The position numbers and the translations under genes are program-made. From an uncultured Porticoccus sp. (GTDB lineage Bacteria > Pseudomonadota > Gammaproteobacteria > Pseudomonadales > Porticoccaceae), in contig CAJIZZ010000010.1 in the NCBI GenBank assembly GCA_905181945.1, positions 1-64,000 of the forward strand: a DNA stretch of 64,000 bases, read 5' to 3'. Shown piece by piece: positions 1-8,435 of this stretch. Every line of letters starts with the position of its first letter. The first letter of the stretch is position 1. The notes beneath the pieces are model-generated. The model was given only the letters and a program-made list of their open reading frames with translations, had not been told where the DNA came from and did no database searches.

Positions 1-1
1 G

Positions 2-949
2 CTATTTTTTAATGCTGATTGTTTGTCGTCATTAAGAAAAGAAGTAATAAAATGCATTAACAATAAATCACAAGATATTTATAAAAAAGAAAAAAATATT
101 TATAGAAATTTTATATCGACCACCAAGAAAGATTGCTACATGTCTGCTATTGCCAAAGTAAAAAACTATATTCTTGCTGGGGACTGCTATCAGGTTAACT
201 ACGCCCAACACTTTTCTGCAGAATTCAAAGCAGACAACTGGGAGCTCTACAAAGAATTACGCAGAAGCCTTCCGGCACCATACAGCTGTTACTATCAATT
301 AGGAGACTCAAAACAAGCAATCCTGAGCTTCTCGCCAGAGCGCTTTATAAAATTAGATGGAAATAAAGTGGAAACTAAGCCCATCAAAGGTACGATCAGT
401 CGTGGGGTCACAGAAGAAGATGACATTCTTCAGATCACAAAACTTATTAATAGCAAAAAAGACAAAGCTGAAAATCTAATGATTGTAGATCTATTGCGAA
501 ACGATCTAGGAAAATCTTGTATTCCTGGCTCAATACAAACGCCGAGATTATTCGAGATCGAGAGCTTTGAAAATGTTCACCATCTGGTAAGTACAATCAC
601 AGGCCTTATTCGCAAAAATGAAACACCCATATCCCTACTTCGCCGCTGCTTTCCCGGGGGGTCTATCACGGGAGCACCAAAAAAAAGAGCTATGGAGATA
701 ATTGATGAGCTTGAGTCATGCAAGCGATCAGTATACTGCGGAAGCATAGGCTACATAAGCATAACTGGAAAAATGGATACCAGTATTGCCATACGCACCC
801 TTATATCTGACGGAGAACGTCTCCATTGCTGGGGAGGCGGAGGTATAGTTGCAGATTCAAATGCAGCAGACGAATATCAAGAAATATTTGATAAAATCAG
901 CTTGCTGATAAAATCAAATACAATTCAAGAGACTAACAATCGACCATAA
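2..949 (+). CDS. pabB: Aminodeoxychorismate synthase component I (5'-truncated)
   Basis: Converts chorismate plus ammonia (from PabA glutaminase) to 4-amino-4-deoxychorismate, the first step of p-aminobenzoate synthesis for folate. The frame is open to the left edge, so the N-terminal part (about 140 residues of a usual 450-460) lies outside the window; the first in-window start-like codon (TTG at 23) is not the real start. The chorismate-binding domain is clear: GDCYQVNYAQ, SFSPERF, AENLMIVDLLRND, FPGGSITGAPK and SIAIRT. The motif PIKGT (lysine codon at 386-388) carries the catalytic lysine that separates PabB from TrpE, which has PIAGT. It converges on thrH with 22 bp between them and no clear terminator. 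Fold and PabB assignment are very secure. Confidence 0.95.
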   Translation, partial: LFFNADCLSSLRKEVIKCINNKSQDIYKKEKNIYRNFISTTKKDCYMSAIAKVKNYILAGDCYQVNYAQHFSAEFKADNWELYKELRRSLPAPYSCYYQLGDSKQAILSFSPERFIKLDGNKVETKPIKGTISRGVTEEDDILQITKLINSKKDKAENLMIVDLLRNDLGKSCIPGSIQTPRLFEIESFENVHHLVSTITGLIRKNETPISLLRRCFPGGSITGAPKKRAMEIIDELESCKRSVYCGSIGYISITGKMDTSIAIRTLISDGERLHCWGGGGIVADSNAADEYQEIFDKISLLIKSNTIQETNNRP

Positions 950-971
950 GAGTTTACAGTTAAAAAACGTC

Positions 972-1589
972 TCACAAATTCAAGTTTCGATTGCTTGCTT
1001 TGATAAATTCTTTTTTTAGCGCCTCAAAGTCGTTTACTGCAGGAAATTGAGGAAATTCATCAATTACTTTTTTAGGAGCATGAAACAAAATTCCCACATC
1101 TGCTTCAGCTAGCATGGTGGTGTCATTATAAGAATCACCCGCCGCAATAGTGCGGTAGTACATGCTCTTGAAACCTACAATTGCTTGGCGTTTAGGGTTG
1201 GCTTGCCGTAACGCATAGCCTGCTACATTATTATTTTCATCAACCTCTAACGTATGACAAAATAATGCTGGAAAATCCAGTTGCCTCATCAACGGTTGTG
1301 CAAACTCATAAAAAGTATCTGAAAGAATTACAACCTGAAAGCGCTCGCGCAACCAGTCTACAAAGTCTTTTGCCCCATCAAGCGGGGCCAAAGTTTCAAT
1401 AACTTCCTGAATTTCAGTCAGACCAAGACCATTTTTTTTCAGGACATCCAACCTATACCTCATCAGCACATCGTAATCAGGCTCATCGCGCGTAGTTCTT
1501 TTGAGTTCATTAATACCGGTTTTTTCAGAAAATGCGATCCAAATTTCTGGGATCAACACACCTTCCAGATCCAAACATGCAATCTCCAC
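972..1589 (-). CDS. thrH: Phosphoserine phosphatase / homoserine phosphotransferase ThrH
   Basis: A 205-aa HAD-superfamily enzyme closely matching Pseudomonas ThrH over its whole length. In that family the enzyme dephosphorylates phosphoserine and can transfer the phosphate to homoserine, linking serine and threonine synthesis. HAD motif I is CLDLEGVLIPEIW (nucleophile D7, with E9 where most HAD enzymes have a second Asp, as is usual for ThrH). Motif II is VILSDT near residue 90 and motif III GDSYNDTTML near 151-160. The ATG start is supported by the conserved N-terminus. It is divergent from cysH across a 214-bp AT-rich gap in which I recognise no specific operator. Confidence 0.93.
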   Translation of the reverse strand: MEIACLDLEGVLIPEIWIAFSEKTGINELKRTTRDEPDYDVLMRYRLDVLKKNGLGLTEIQEVIETLAPLDGAKDFVDWLRERFQVVILSDTFYEFAQPLMRQLDFPALFCHTLEVDENNNVAGYALRQANPKRQAIVGFKSMYYRTIAAGDSYNDTTMLAEADVGILFHAPKKVIDEFPQFPAVNDFEALKKEFIKASNRNLNL

Positions 1590-1803
1590 AAACTATTCCT
1601 CAGTTAAGCAGAAAAAAGAAAACCATAATTCGCCACTTTATCCAGTTCAAGGAAGTAGCGCAATAAGCTCCTAACAACATTAAAAGATAAAACTGTTATA
1701 AAGAAATAATATATTAATCATACATCATCTGATTATTCTTCTTTAGTCCTAGCTCTGGTATCATTTCAACATTATTTATCTTCATAGGATATAAAATAAT
1801 TCA

Positions 1804-2535
1804 ATGTCAGATCAAATTTTACCAATAGTAGATATAGACCTGCAGCTTTCAGGGCAAGCTCCAGAAGAAATCATGGCCTACGCCTTAAGTAAATTTAAAA
1901 ATATTGCTATTTCTTTTAGCGGTGCTGAAGATGTAGTCCTGATAGACATGGCTCATAAGATCTCTCCTGGAAAAGTTCAAATTTTTTCTCTTGATACAGG
2001 AAGACTCCATCCAGAAACTTATCGATTTTTCGAAAAAGTTAGAGACCACTATTCAGTTAAAATTGACATAGTATTTCCAGATACAATGGCACTAAATAAT
2101 CTAGTTCGCGAAAAAGGCTTGTTCAGCTTTTATAAAGATGACCACAAAGAATGCTGTGGTATTCGTAAAATAGGTCCATTGCGTAGCAAGCTTCTAACTT
2201 TAGATGCCTGGATTACAGGACAAAGGCGCGATCAAAGCCCAGGGACTCGATCTGCTATTCCCGTAATTCAGGATGACATGGCTTTTTCTCGCCCCCAAGA
2301 GAAACTAGTGAAATTTAACCCTCTAGCAAACTGGACATCTCAGCAAGTCTGGGCGTATATTCGCCAAAATAATTTGCCCTACAACGAGCTACATGACAAA
2401 GGCTTTGTAAGTATTGGATGCGAGCCATGTACTAGGCCTACAGGGCCAGGTCAGCATGAGAGAGAAGGTCGATGGTGGTGGGAGGAAGCAACTGCAAAAG
2501 AATGCGGCCTACATGAGGTTAATACAAAAAAATAA
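1804..2535 (+). CDS. cysH: Phosphoadenylyl/adenylyl-sulfate reductase, Fe-S (CC..CXXC) type
   Basis: Reduces activated sulfate (APS or PAPS) to sulfite in assimilatory sulfur metabolism. The 243-aa protein has the PP-loop region [11 protein letters not shown] (about 36-46), the [12 protein letters not shown] substrate loop (138-149) and the C-terminal catalytic cysteine in ECGLH (C234). It also has C117-C118 and C206-x2-C209, the four-cysteine set that binds a [4Fe-4S] cluster. In the characterised family this set usually marks APS reductases; the enterobacterial PAPS-specific enzymes lack it. The substrate is therefore inferred to be APS. It heads a same-strand group with a CXXC protein and a TSUP transporter. 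Confidence 0.92.
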   Translation: MSDQILPIVDIDLQLSGQAPEEIMAYALSKFKNIAISFSGAEDVVLIDMAHKISPGKVQIFSLDTGRLHPETYRFFEKVRDHYSVKIDIVFPDTMALNNLVREKGLFSFYKDDHKECCGIRKIGPLRSKLLTLDAWITGQRRDQSPGTRSAIPVIQDDMAFSRPQEKLVKFNPLANWTSQQVWAYIRQNNLPYNELHDKGFVSIGCEPCTRPTGPGQHEREGRWWWEEATAKECGLHEVNTKK

Positions 2536-2582
2536 AAACCATGTAAATACAACCTGGTAATTTATGGCTCAGGACATACACC

Positions 2583-2918
2583 ATGAAAATCACCTTCGTG
2601 AAAAAAATTCAACTAGATGGAAATTTCTGTAAAAAATGCAAGGAAGTACAAGATAAAATTAATGCTGCAGACCAAAATCAGTTCATAGATCAAGTGATAA
2701 TTGCTGACGAGCGTGACCCCAGCTCACCCGGAATGGTTCTAGCAGCACTATATAGCGCTGATAGAGCACCTTTTTTTATTGTCGAGAAGGAAGGTAGGTC
2801 GCCTGAAGTCTATACAATATACTTCAAATTTGTAAAGGAGGTCTTGGGTCAAAAAATTACAGAAGAAGATCAACTTAAAGAAATTCTTAATGATAATCCA
2901 GACCTAAATTTTCTTTAA
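2583..2918 (+). CDS. Small thioredoxin-like CXXC protein of the cysH group
   Basis: An unrecognised soluble protein of 111 aa. It starts with a beta-strand-like segment followed by C16-K-K-C19 and an acidic, helical-looking stretch, and ends in a negatively charged tail. The CXXC near the N-terminus and the small size suggest a thioredoxin or glutaredoxin fold, but the usual WCGPC is absent. It lies 47 bp after cysH on the same strand, with a sulfite-exporter-type transporter downstream. A role as redox partner in sulfate reduction, or in handling persulfide, is inference only. The ATG at 2583 gives the CXXC position expected for such proteins. Confidence 0.7.
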   Translation: MKITFVKKIQLDGNFCKKCKEVQDKINAADQNQFIDQVIIADERDPSSPGMVLAALYSADRAPFFIVEKEGRSPEVYTIYFKFVKEVLGQKITEEDQLKEILNDNPDLNFL

Positions 2919-3074
2919 AATCTTCAAGTAATTCAATTTCATCGTGACGATGTCCTAATGAATGCCTTTTAAGAACAACAACCAAAAAAATATAAAAAAC
3001 TATTACTTTGAAGTAATAGTTATAAATTGGTAAAGTTGCCAGCCTTTCATGTAGATATGGAAACTTAAATACTG

Positions 3075-3860
3075 ATGGATTTTCTACTATACGTAGCTTC
3101 AGGTGCTTTTGTTGGACTTGTTATAGGCATGACAGGCGTTGGTGGGGGTTCACTCATGACCCCCCTTCTCATCCTTTTTGGTATACCTTATAACGTAGCT
3201 ATTGGAACAGATTTACTTTACGCCTCCATCACCAAATCGAGCGGAGTTATTGCGCACGCTCGACAAAAAAGCGTCCAGTGGGATCTCGTTGCATGTTTGG
3301 CTGCCGGAAGTATTCCAGCATCAATCATCACCGTTATCCTCCTTAGCAAAGTATTTACCAATGCAGAAGACTATCGACCGCTATTAACCACAAGTCTTGG
3401 GGTGATGCTTGTGGTTACCGCTTTAGTCATATTATTCAATCGATTTTTAAAGGATGTGTCTGATAAACCACACGGTGCGGTGGGTTCTTTTTTTCAGAAG
3501 CATACAAAAAAGATAACTTTTAGTGTTGGTGTTATTTTAGGAGTTTTTGTGACCCTATCTTCAGTTGGTGCTGGTGCTTTTTGCGCTGCTCTTCTAATGA
3601 TTTTGTACCCTAAGTTGCCTGCATTACATGTAATAGGAACAGACATTGCTCACGCAGTTCCTTTAACCTTGATAGCAGGACTAAGCCATTTATTCCTGCT
3701 GGGTAACGTTGATCTGGTTTTATTGGCAAGCCTGCTAATAGGCTCATTGCCTGCCATTCATCTAGGGACAAAGCTAGCAGCAAAAATTCCCAGCCATGTG
3801 CTGCAACCAGTTCTAGCCTCAATTTTGCTGGGAATAGGATTTAAATTCATAATATTTTGA
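3075..3860 (+). CDS. TSUP (TauE/SafE) family membrane transporter
   Basis: An integral membrane protein of 261 aa with seven to eight predicted hydrophobic segments. Its N-terminal motif GMTGVGGGSLMTPLL is typical of the TauE/SafE sulfite exporter family, and a second internal repeat carries the weaker counterpart VGAGAFCAALL. Members move sulfite, sulfoacetate or related anions across the inner membrane. Its position after cysH suggests it exports excess sulfite or imports a sulfur anion, but substrate cannot be read from sequence. It follows the CXXC gene by 156 bp, so it may have its own promoter. It converges on the nucleotidase gene with only 10 bp between stops. Confidence 0.85.
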   Translation: MDFLLYVASGAFVGLVIGMTGVGGGSLMTPLLILFGIPYNVAIGTDLLYASITKSSGVIAHARQKSVQWDLVACLAAGSIPASIITVILLSKVFTNAEDYRPLLTTSLGVMLVVTALVILFNRFLKDVSDKPHGAVGSFFQKHTKKITFSVGVILGVFVTLSSVGAGAFCAALLMILYPKLPALHVIGTDIAHAVPLTLIAGLSHLFLLGNVDLVLLASLLIGSLPAIHLGTKLAAKIPSHVLQPVLASILLGIGFKFIIF

Positions 3861-3870
3861 TACAAATGAA

Positions 3871-4779
3871 CTAGCTGTTTTCTTCATTAGCAATACCGTG
3901 AGGAACATGCCCTGTAGCAACATGAGACTTGGCTGAGTCACAATGTTTTTGCTGGTCGTCGAAAAATACATCTGCGCCATAAGACTTCAGAAATTGACCC
4001 TTCTCTAAACCACCAAGAAACAATGACTCATCAATACGAATATCCCAAGCCCTAAGAGTCCTTATTACTCGCTCATGCGCTGGAGCAGATCGAGCAGTAA
4101 CCAAGGCAGTCCTGATAGGACAGGCTTTCTCTGAAAATTCTGCTTGTAGTGCTTGTAGCGCATAGAGAAAATTCTTAAAAGGGCCGCCATCCATTGGTTG
4201 TCTTGCAGATACTTTTTCATTTTTTGTAAAAGCATCAAGCCCATCTTTTTTGTATATTCTCTCTGATGCGTCAGAAAATAACACAGCGTCACCATCAAAC
4301 GCAAAGCGAATTTCGTCTCCAGGTTTTTCTTTCACGTTAGATGCCATGAGTGTTGCGGCAGCCACTCCGCTACGCAAAGCATTACGGACATCTTCTGCAT
4401 TGTTTGACAAAAAAAGGTGACATCCAAAAGCTGCTACATAACGATACGGGCTTTCACCCCCGCAAAAAGCTGCACGAGTAATATTCAACTGATGCTGCTG
4501 TATGGAGTTAAATACTCGTAAGCCAGAGTCTGCGGAATTTCTAGACAAAAGTATAACTTCTACTCTAGGCTCTCCACCTAGATTTTCATTTATACTTAAT
4601 AGTTTTTTGACAAGAGGAAAAGCTTCGCCTGGCTCAAGAATTTCATCTTCATGTTCAACTTGATATTTAAAGTAAGCATCAAGGCCGTGTTCTTGATAGA
4701 CTTTATGACTTTGATCCAAGTTGAACAATGCTCGGGAGGAAATTGCTATTACTAGCTTATCACCAAAATTTACTGGCAC
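3871..4779 (-). CDS. Cytosolic 5'-nucleotidase (NT5C1-like family)
   Basis: A 302-aa protein resembling the bacterial branch of the 5'-nucleotidase family related to eukaryotic cytosolic IA/IB enzymes, which hydrolyse nucleoside monophosphates such as AMP. The clearest parts are LVIAISSRALFNLD near the N-terminus, VILLSRNSADSGLRV, the HAD-like FAFDGDAVLFSD in the middle, and ALVTARSAPAHERV with FLGGLEKGQFL and FFDDQ near the C-terminus. The start is GTG, preceded by GAGGG about 10 bases upstream. No close partner gene is evident. Substrate preference is not visible in the sequence. Confidence 0.85.
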   Translation of the reverse strand: MPVNFGDKLVIAISSRALFNLDQSHKVYQEHGLDAYFKYQVEHEDEILEPGEAFPLVKKLLSINENLGGEPRVEVILLSRNSADSGLRVFNSIQQHQLNITRAAFCGGESPYRYVAAFGCHLFLSNNAEDVRNALRSGVAAATLMASNVKEKPGDEIRFAFDGDAVLFSDASERIYKKDGLDAFTKNEKVSARQPMDGGPFKNFLYALQALQAEFSEKACPIRTALVTARSAPAHERVIRTLRAWDIRIDESLFLGGLEKGQFLKSYGADVFFDDQQKHCDSAKSHVATGHVPHGIANEENS

Positions 4780-4938
4780 TTTATATGCACCCTCGGCTCA
4801 ATTCTAAAAAAATTCTTCTTCAGAACGACAGAGAAATAGCTGCCAAAAACTACATTCGATCCGAATACTTGTAACCAAAATAGCACTTAAGTAGCTACAT
4901 ATCCACGAAATTAAAGCCGCAAAAGTGACCTTAATTAA

Positions 4939-5274
4939 TTAGATTTTTTTTATGGTGCCCTTTGGAAGCACAGCATGCACCGAAGCTCTTTGAAATTTCA
5001 ACTCAACGTTATTAGCGGCCTGGATCGTGATATATTCTTCGTCTAGCGAAGATATTTTTCCAAGCAACCCGCTATTCATAACAATTTCATCACCCTTGGT
5101 TAATGATGCCGCTAGCTCCTTGTGTTCTTTTGCTCTCTTTTTTTGAGGGCGAATAATGAGAAAATACATAAACGCAAATAAACCAGCGAACATCAAGAGC
5201 GTATAAAGAGGGTTCTGTTCTTGCGCTACGGGCACAGGGGCTGCAAGTACAGCATGGAGAAGATCTAGTGACAT
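4939..5274 (-). CDS. yajC: Preprotein translocase subunit YajC
   Basis: A small single-span inner-membrane protein (111 aa) that associates with SecDF and SecYEG. Visible features are a short N-terminal segment, one transmembrane helix around residues 27-43 ending in LIIRPQKKRAKEHK, and the conserved soluble part with GDEIVMNSGLLGKI. The usual gammaproteobacterial order is tgt-yajC-secD-secF. Here the upstream neighbour is bcp and the downstream one a nucleotidase, and no secD or secF lies within the window, so the gene is separated from its normal partners. Confidence 0.93.
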   Translation of the reverse strand: MSLDLLHAVLAAPVPVAQEQNPLYTLLMFAGLFAFMYFLIIRPQKKRAKEHKELAASLTKGDEIVMNSGLLGKISSLDEEYITIQAANNVELKFQRASVHAVLPKGTIKKI

Positions 5275-5349
5275 TGAATTTCCTTAGTTAGTAATTTGGG
5301 TTATGTTAAGCCGAGAACTTTAATAACTGCTTGAAAATTTTTGGATCCG

Positions 5350-5826
5350 TTAAGATAAATTATTTTTTATCCATAATAATACATCCTGGTGATGTGTTTT
5401 AGTATTAACTTTATCCATCACTAGTGATATCTTTCCAGTTTTATCAATAATAAATGTTTTTCTTAGAACTCCCATGTACTCTCGACCCATAAATTTCTTC
5501 ATGTCCCAGCATCCATAAGACTCAGTCACAACATGATCTTCATCTGACAACAGATTAAAATTTAACCCCTGCTTCTCCTCAAAGCGCGCAAGTCTTGCGA
5601 ACGCGTCAGGGCTAATGCCTAGCACTACAGTATCAAAATCATGGAATTCAGATGCGCTATCTCTTATCCCGCATGCCTGAACAGTACACCCTGGTGTCAT
5701 TGCTTTTGGATAAAAATATAAGACAACATTTTTTTTTCCATTAAATTCAGCAAGTGAGACACTTTCGCCGCACTGATTTAGCAGTTCAAAGCTTGGCGCC
5801 TGCTCTTCTACTCTTGGGGAATTCAT
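5350..5826 (-). CDS. bcp: Thioredoxin-dependent peroxiredoxin, Bcp/PrxQ type
   Basis: Reduces hydrogen peroxide and organic hydroperoxides using thioredoxin. The 158-aa sequence holds the PrxQ signature YPKAMTPGCTVQACGIRDS with peroxidatic C47 and resolving C52 five residues later, the spacing typical of atypical two-Cys PrxQ proteins. LGISPDAFARL and NLLSDEDHVV follow, and the arginine of the catalytic triad is probably the one in VLRKTFIID. It is upstream of yajC on the same strand with a 75-bp gap. The ATG start gives the normal family length. Confidence 0.94.
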   Translation of the reverse strand: MNSPRVEEQAPSFELLNQCGESVSLAEFNGKKNVVLYFYPKAMTPGCTVQACGIRDSASEFHDFDTVVLGISPDAFARLARFEEKQGLNFNLLSDEDHVVTESYGCWDMKKFMGREYMGVLRKTFIIDKTGKISLVMDKVNTKTHHQDVLLWIKNNLS

Positions 5827-5950
5827 GCGCCCACCTCTTCTATAGATTGGTTTTTAAAGCTTTTTTATCTTAACGGTTATCCAAAAAAATTCATGCAATA
5901 TTTTATATGCTTAACCAGCGATAATTAAAATAAAATTTATTTATTGATTA

Positions 5951-5980
5951 AAAAAAAGCGCCCTATTTGGCGCTTTTAAA
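5951..5980 (-). terminator. Rho-independent terminator of mdh
   Basis: A perfect 9-bp inverted repeat (arms 5954-5962 and 5969-5977) encloses a 6-base loop. Read on the minus strand the stem is followed by a run of T. It sits just past the mdh stop codon in the right orientation. The other strand also has a short T run, so weak two-way activity is possible. Confidence 0.85.
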
Positions 5981-5987
5981 AAAAATG

Positions 5988-6968
5988 TTACGGCAACAAG
6001 TGTTTAACTCCATCTCTTTCTTCAATCAATTCCTGCTCAGTAGCAGTCATTTTTGATCGTGAAAACTCGTTAATTTCTAGCCCTTGAACAATTTTCCAGT
6101 CGCCATTTTTGCAAATACAAGGAAAGGAGTATATGAGTCCTTCAGTAATACCATAACTTCCGTCACTAAATACACCCATACTTACCCAATCATCAGCTGG
6201 CGTCCCAAGCGCCCAATCACGCATATGATCTATTGCAGCGTTGGCAGCAGAGGCTGCAGAGGAGGCGCCTCGTGCCTTAATTATAGCCGCCCCTCGTTGT
6301 TGCACAGTTGGGATAAAATCTTCCTCATACCATGCGTGATCAACAAGGTTCATAGCCGTTTCACCCGAAATTTTAACTTGATGAAGGTCTGGATACTGAG
6401 TAGCAGAATGATTGCCCCAAACTAGCATACTGGTAACATCGTTAATCGTCTTACCTGTTTTTTGTGCAATTTGTGTTTTAGCTCGATTGTGATCAAGTCT
6501 CATCATAGCTGTGAATTGTCGTGGATCAATATTGGGAGCATTTCTTTGTGCAATCAAGGCATTGGTATTTGCAGGATTACCAACAACTAATATCTTAATA
6601 TCTTTTGAAGCATTATCATTAATAGCCTTACCTTGCACAGAAAATATAGCCGCATTTGCTTCAAGCAGATCTTTTCTTTCCATTCCTGGGCCGCGAGGAC
6701 GAGCGCCCACCAGTAATGCATAATCTGCATCTTTGAAAGCAACATTAGGATCATCTGTACACACCATACCTTCGAGCTGAGGAAAAGCGCAATCATCTAA
6801 TTCCATAGCTACACCTTTTAAAGCTTCTAAGGCTGGGGTTATTTCCAGCATTTGCAAAATTACAGGCTGATTCTCACCAAGCATTTGCCCAGATGCAATT
6901 CGGAAAAGCAAAGAATAACTAATTTGACCAGCGGCTCCAGTAACAGCTACACGAACAGGTACCTTCAC
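5988..6968 (-). CDS. mdh: Malate dehydrogenase (NAD-dependent)
   Basis: Oxidises malate to oxaloacetate in the TCA cycle. The 326-aa protein is of the type that begins [14 protein letters not shown], with the Rossmann loop GAAGQI at 11-16. RLDHNR at about 157-162 and the catalytic histidine in [11 protein letters not shown] (H187) are present, as is the substrate loop [11 protein letters not shown] near 88-98. Start is GTG with TGGAGA six bases upstream, which decides the start. It is not linked to the TCA operon further along the window and appears to be transcribed alone, ending at the hairpin immediately downstream. An imperfect palindrome (ATAATG/CATTAT, 6996-7012) lies in the promoter region. 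Confidence 0.95.
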   Translation of the reverse strand: MKVPVRVAVTGAAGQISYSLLFRIASGQMLGENQPVILQMLEITPALEALKGVAMELDDCAFPQLEGMVCTDDPNVAFKDADYALLVGARPRGPGMERKDLLEANAAIFSVQGKAINDNASKDIKILVVGNPANTNALIAQRNAPNIDPRQFTAMMRLDHNRAKTQIAQKTGKTINDVTSMLVWGNHSATQYPDLHQVKISGETAMNLVDHAWYEEDFIPTVQQRGAAIIKARGASSAASAANAAIDHMRDWALGTPADDWVSMGVFSDGSYGITEGLIYSFPCICKNGDWKIVQGLEINEFSRSKMTATEQELIEERDGVKHLLP

Positions 6969-7034
6969 AATATTTCTCCATTTCTAATTAGAATAATAAT
7001 GATGCGCATTATAAGGAAATACTAAAAAATTTCA

Positions 7035-7445
7035 CTAAATTTTTATATCAATGCGCTCAAACTCAATGACTTGATTTACTGGAATAGAGACATAATCGTA
7101 ACTGTAGTAGTCATCCGTCAAAAGCCTGCCATTCCATACAATAATATCCAAATCAATTGTTCTTGGTCCGGCTTTATTTAAGCCTCTCTCGCGACCCATA
7201 CGATCTTCTATATCTTTTAAGTATGCATTAAACTCTTCATAATCGAGGGATGTAACAACCAAGAATGCTGTATTAAGAAAATTAGGCTGCTCCAAATACC
7301 CAACAGGGTCAGTCTCAATAATGTCAGCAGAATAAATAAATTTTTCCTCTTTAGATAAAATATTTTGTGATTTTTTAATATTTGACAAGGGGTTGATATT
7401 CGATCCCACTGAAATAACCACCTGGTTGAGTTTATTTAACGTCAT
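7035..7445 (-). CDS. folK: 2-amino-4-hydroxy-6-hydroxymethyldihydropteridine pyrophosphokinase
   Basis: Transfers pyrophosphate from ATP to hydroxymethyl-dihydropterin in folate synthesis. Diagnostic segments are VVISVGSNINP near the N-terminus, DPVGYLEQPNFLNTAF, and the signature GPRTIDLDIIVWNG. At 136 aa it is shorter than the usual 155-165, mainly because the C-terminal part after SIPVNQVIEF is abbreviated. It starts two bases after the stop of the upstream SDR gene, so the two are almost certainly co-transcribed. The ATG fits the conserved N-terminus. Confidence 0.92.
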   Translation of the reverse strand: MTLNKLNQVVISVGSNINPLSNIKKSQNILSKEEKFIYSADIIETDPVGYLEQPNFLNTAFLVVTSLDYEEFNAYLKDIEDRMGRERGLNKAGPRTIDLDIIVWNGRLLTDDYYSYDYVSIPVNQVIEFERIDIKI

Positions 7446-7447
7446 TT

Positions 7448-8230
7448 TTACAATTCTTCTTTTTTATTAAACTGCTCTGCATTTAAACCTTGGTGATTGA
7501 TACCCTCTCCTCCATCGACCGTAAGAATTTGCCCTGTCACAAATTCATTTGCCAGCAGATAGTTCATTGCCCTTAAAAGATGATCAGCTTTGCCTTGCAT
7601 CTTTAGAGGTATTCCTTCAATCCTCCATGCCAGATAATCAGAGGTTCTCTCGCTTCCGGGTAAAATAACTCCTGGAGCTATAGCATTTACACGAACATGC
7701 GGCGCATATTCAATAGCGGCAAGGCGAGTGAACTCAGCAAGGGATTTTTTTGAAAGAAGGTATGCGGCATAACTGTACTGCTGAAAAGAGACTTTGTTGT
7801 CTAAAATATTGATAACGACGCCGCTAGGGTCGGGTCTGAGAGCGCAGCCCTTCGCAAAAGCCTGGGTGAGAAGGAAAGGTGCAAAAAAATTGACTGTAAA
7901 CTGTTTTTGCAACATCCCAATATCTGTATTACTGATTGTTGCCGCATCGTAAACTGAAGCACTATTAATTAAGACAGTTAAATTTGGATAGGATTCCAGT
8001 ACGTTGTTTATAAGCTCCCCAGGATTAGGCTCAGACAAGTCTGCCTGAAAGGTAGTGCATGCAACACCTAGGCTCTCAATATTTTTTACAGCTAAATCTG
8101 CGGCAGCAGCAGAGCCGTTATAATGCAAAGCAACATCATAGCCCGCTTGAGCTAAAGAATTTGCAAAAGCCAAGCCTAGTCTGGTGGCGCCACCGGTAAC
8201 CAATGCTGCTGGACGTATAGTGTTGTTCAT
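7448..8230 (-). CDS. FolM/pteridine-reductase-type short-chain dehydrogenase
   Basis: A 260-aa short-chain dehydrogenase with the cofactor loop VTGGATRLG (residues 11-19). This matches the TGxxxRxG form found in pteridine reductases and FolM, where the arginine binds NADPH, rather than the usual TGxxxGxG. The catalytic pair is Y157-x3-K161 (YLLSK), and VDGGEGI closes the cofactor site. Known relatives reduce dihydromonapterin or dihydrobiopterin. The direct coupling to folK, two bases downstream, supports a pterin substrate. The exact substrate (dihydrofolate, dihydromonapterin or other) is not determinable here. Confidence 0.85.
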   Translation of the reverse strand: MNNTIRPAALVTGGATRLGLAFANSLAQAGYDVALHYNGSAAAADLAVKNIESLGVACTTFQADLSEPNPGELINNVLESYPNLTVLINSASVYDAATISNTDIGMLQKQFTVNFFAPFLLTQAFAKGCALRPDPSGVVINILDNKVSFQQYSYAAYLLSKKSLAEFTRLAAIEYAPHVRVNAIAPGVILPGSERTSDYLAWRIEGIPLKMQGKADHLLRAMNYLLANEFVTGQILTVDGGEGINHQGLNAEQFNKKEEL

Positions 8231-8435
8231 CTTGGATATAGCCTAGTTGTGGATATTTTATGCAAGCATATCTCTATTTCAGCGATATTGCAGTCCCTGT
8301 ATTGCAGTATTTGACCTACTAATTTTTTTAGACTGCCTAAGCAATCCTGTAAATTTAAATTTTTAAGAGGCTTATATCCAGTCAATTTTGATACACTAGG
8401 ATATAAACCCGCCCATAAAACAAAATGGAGGCCTA

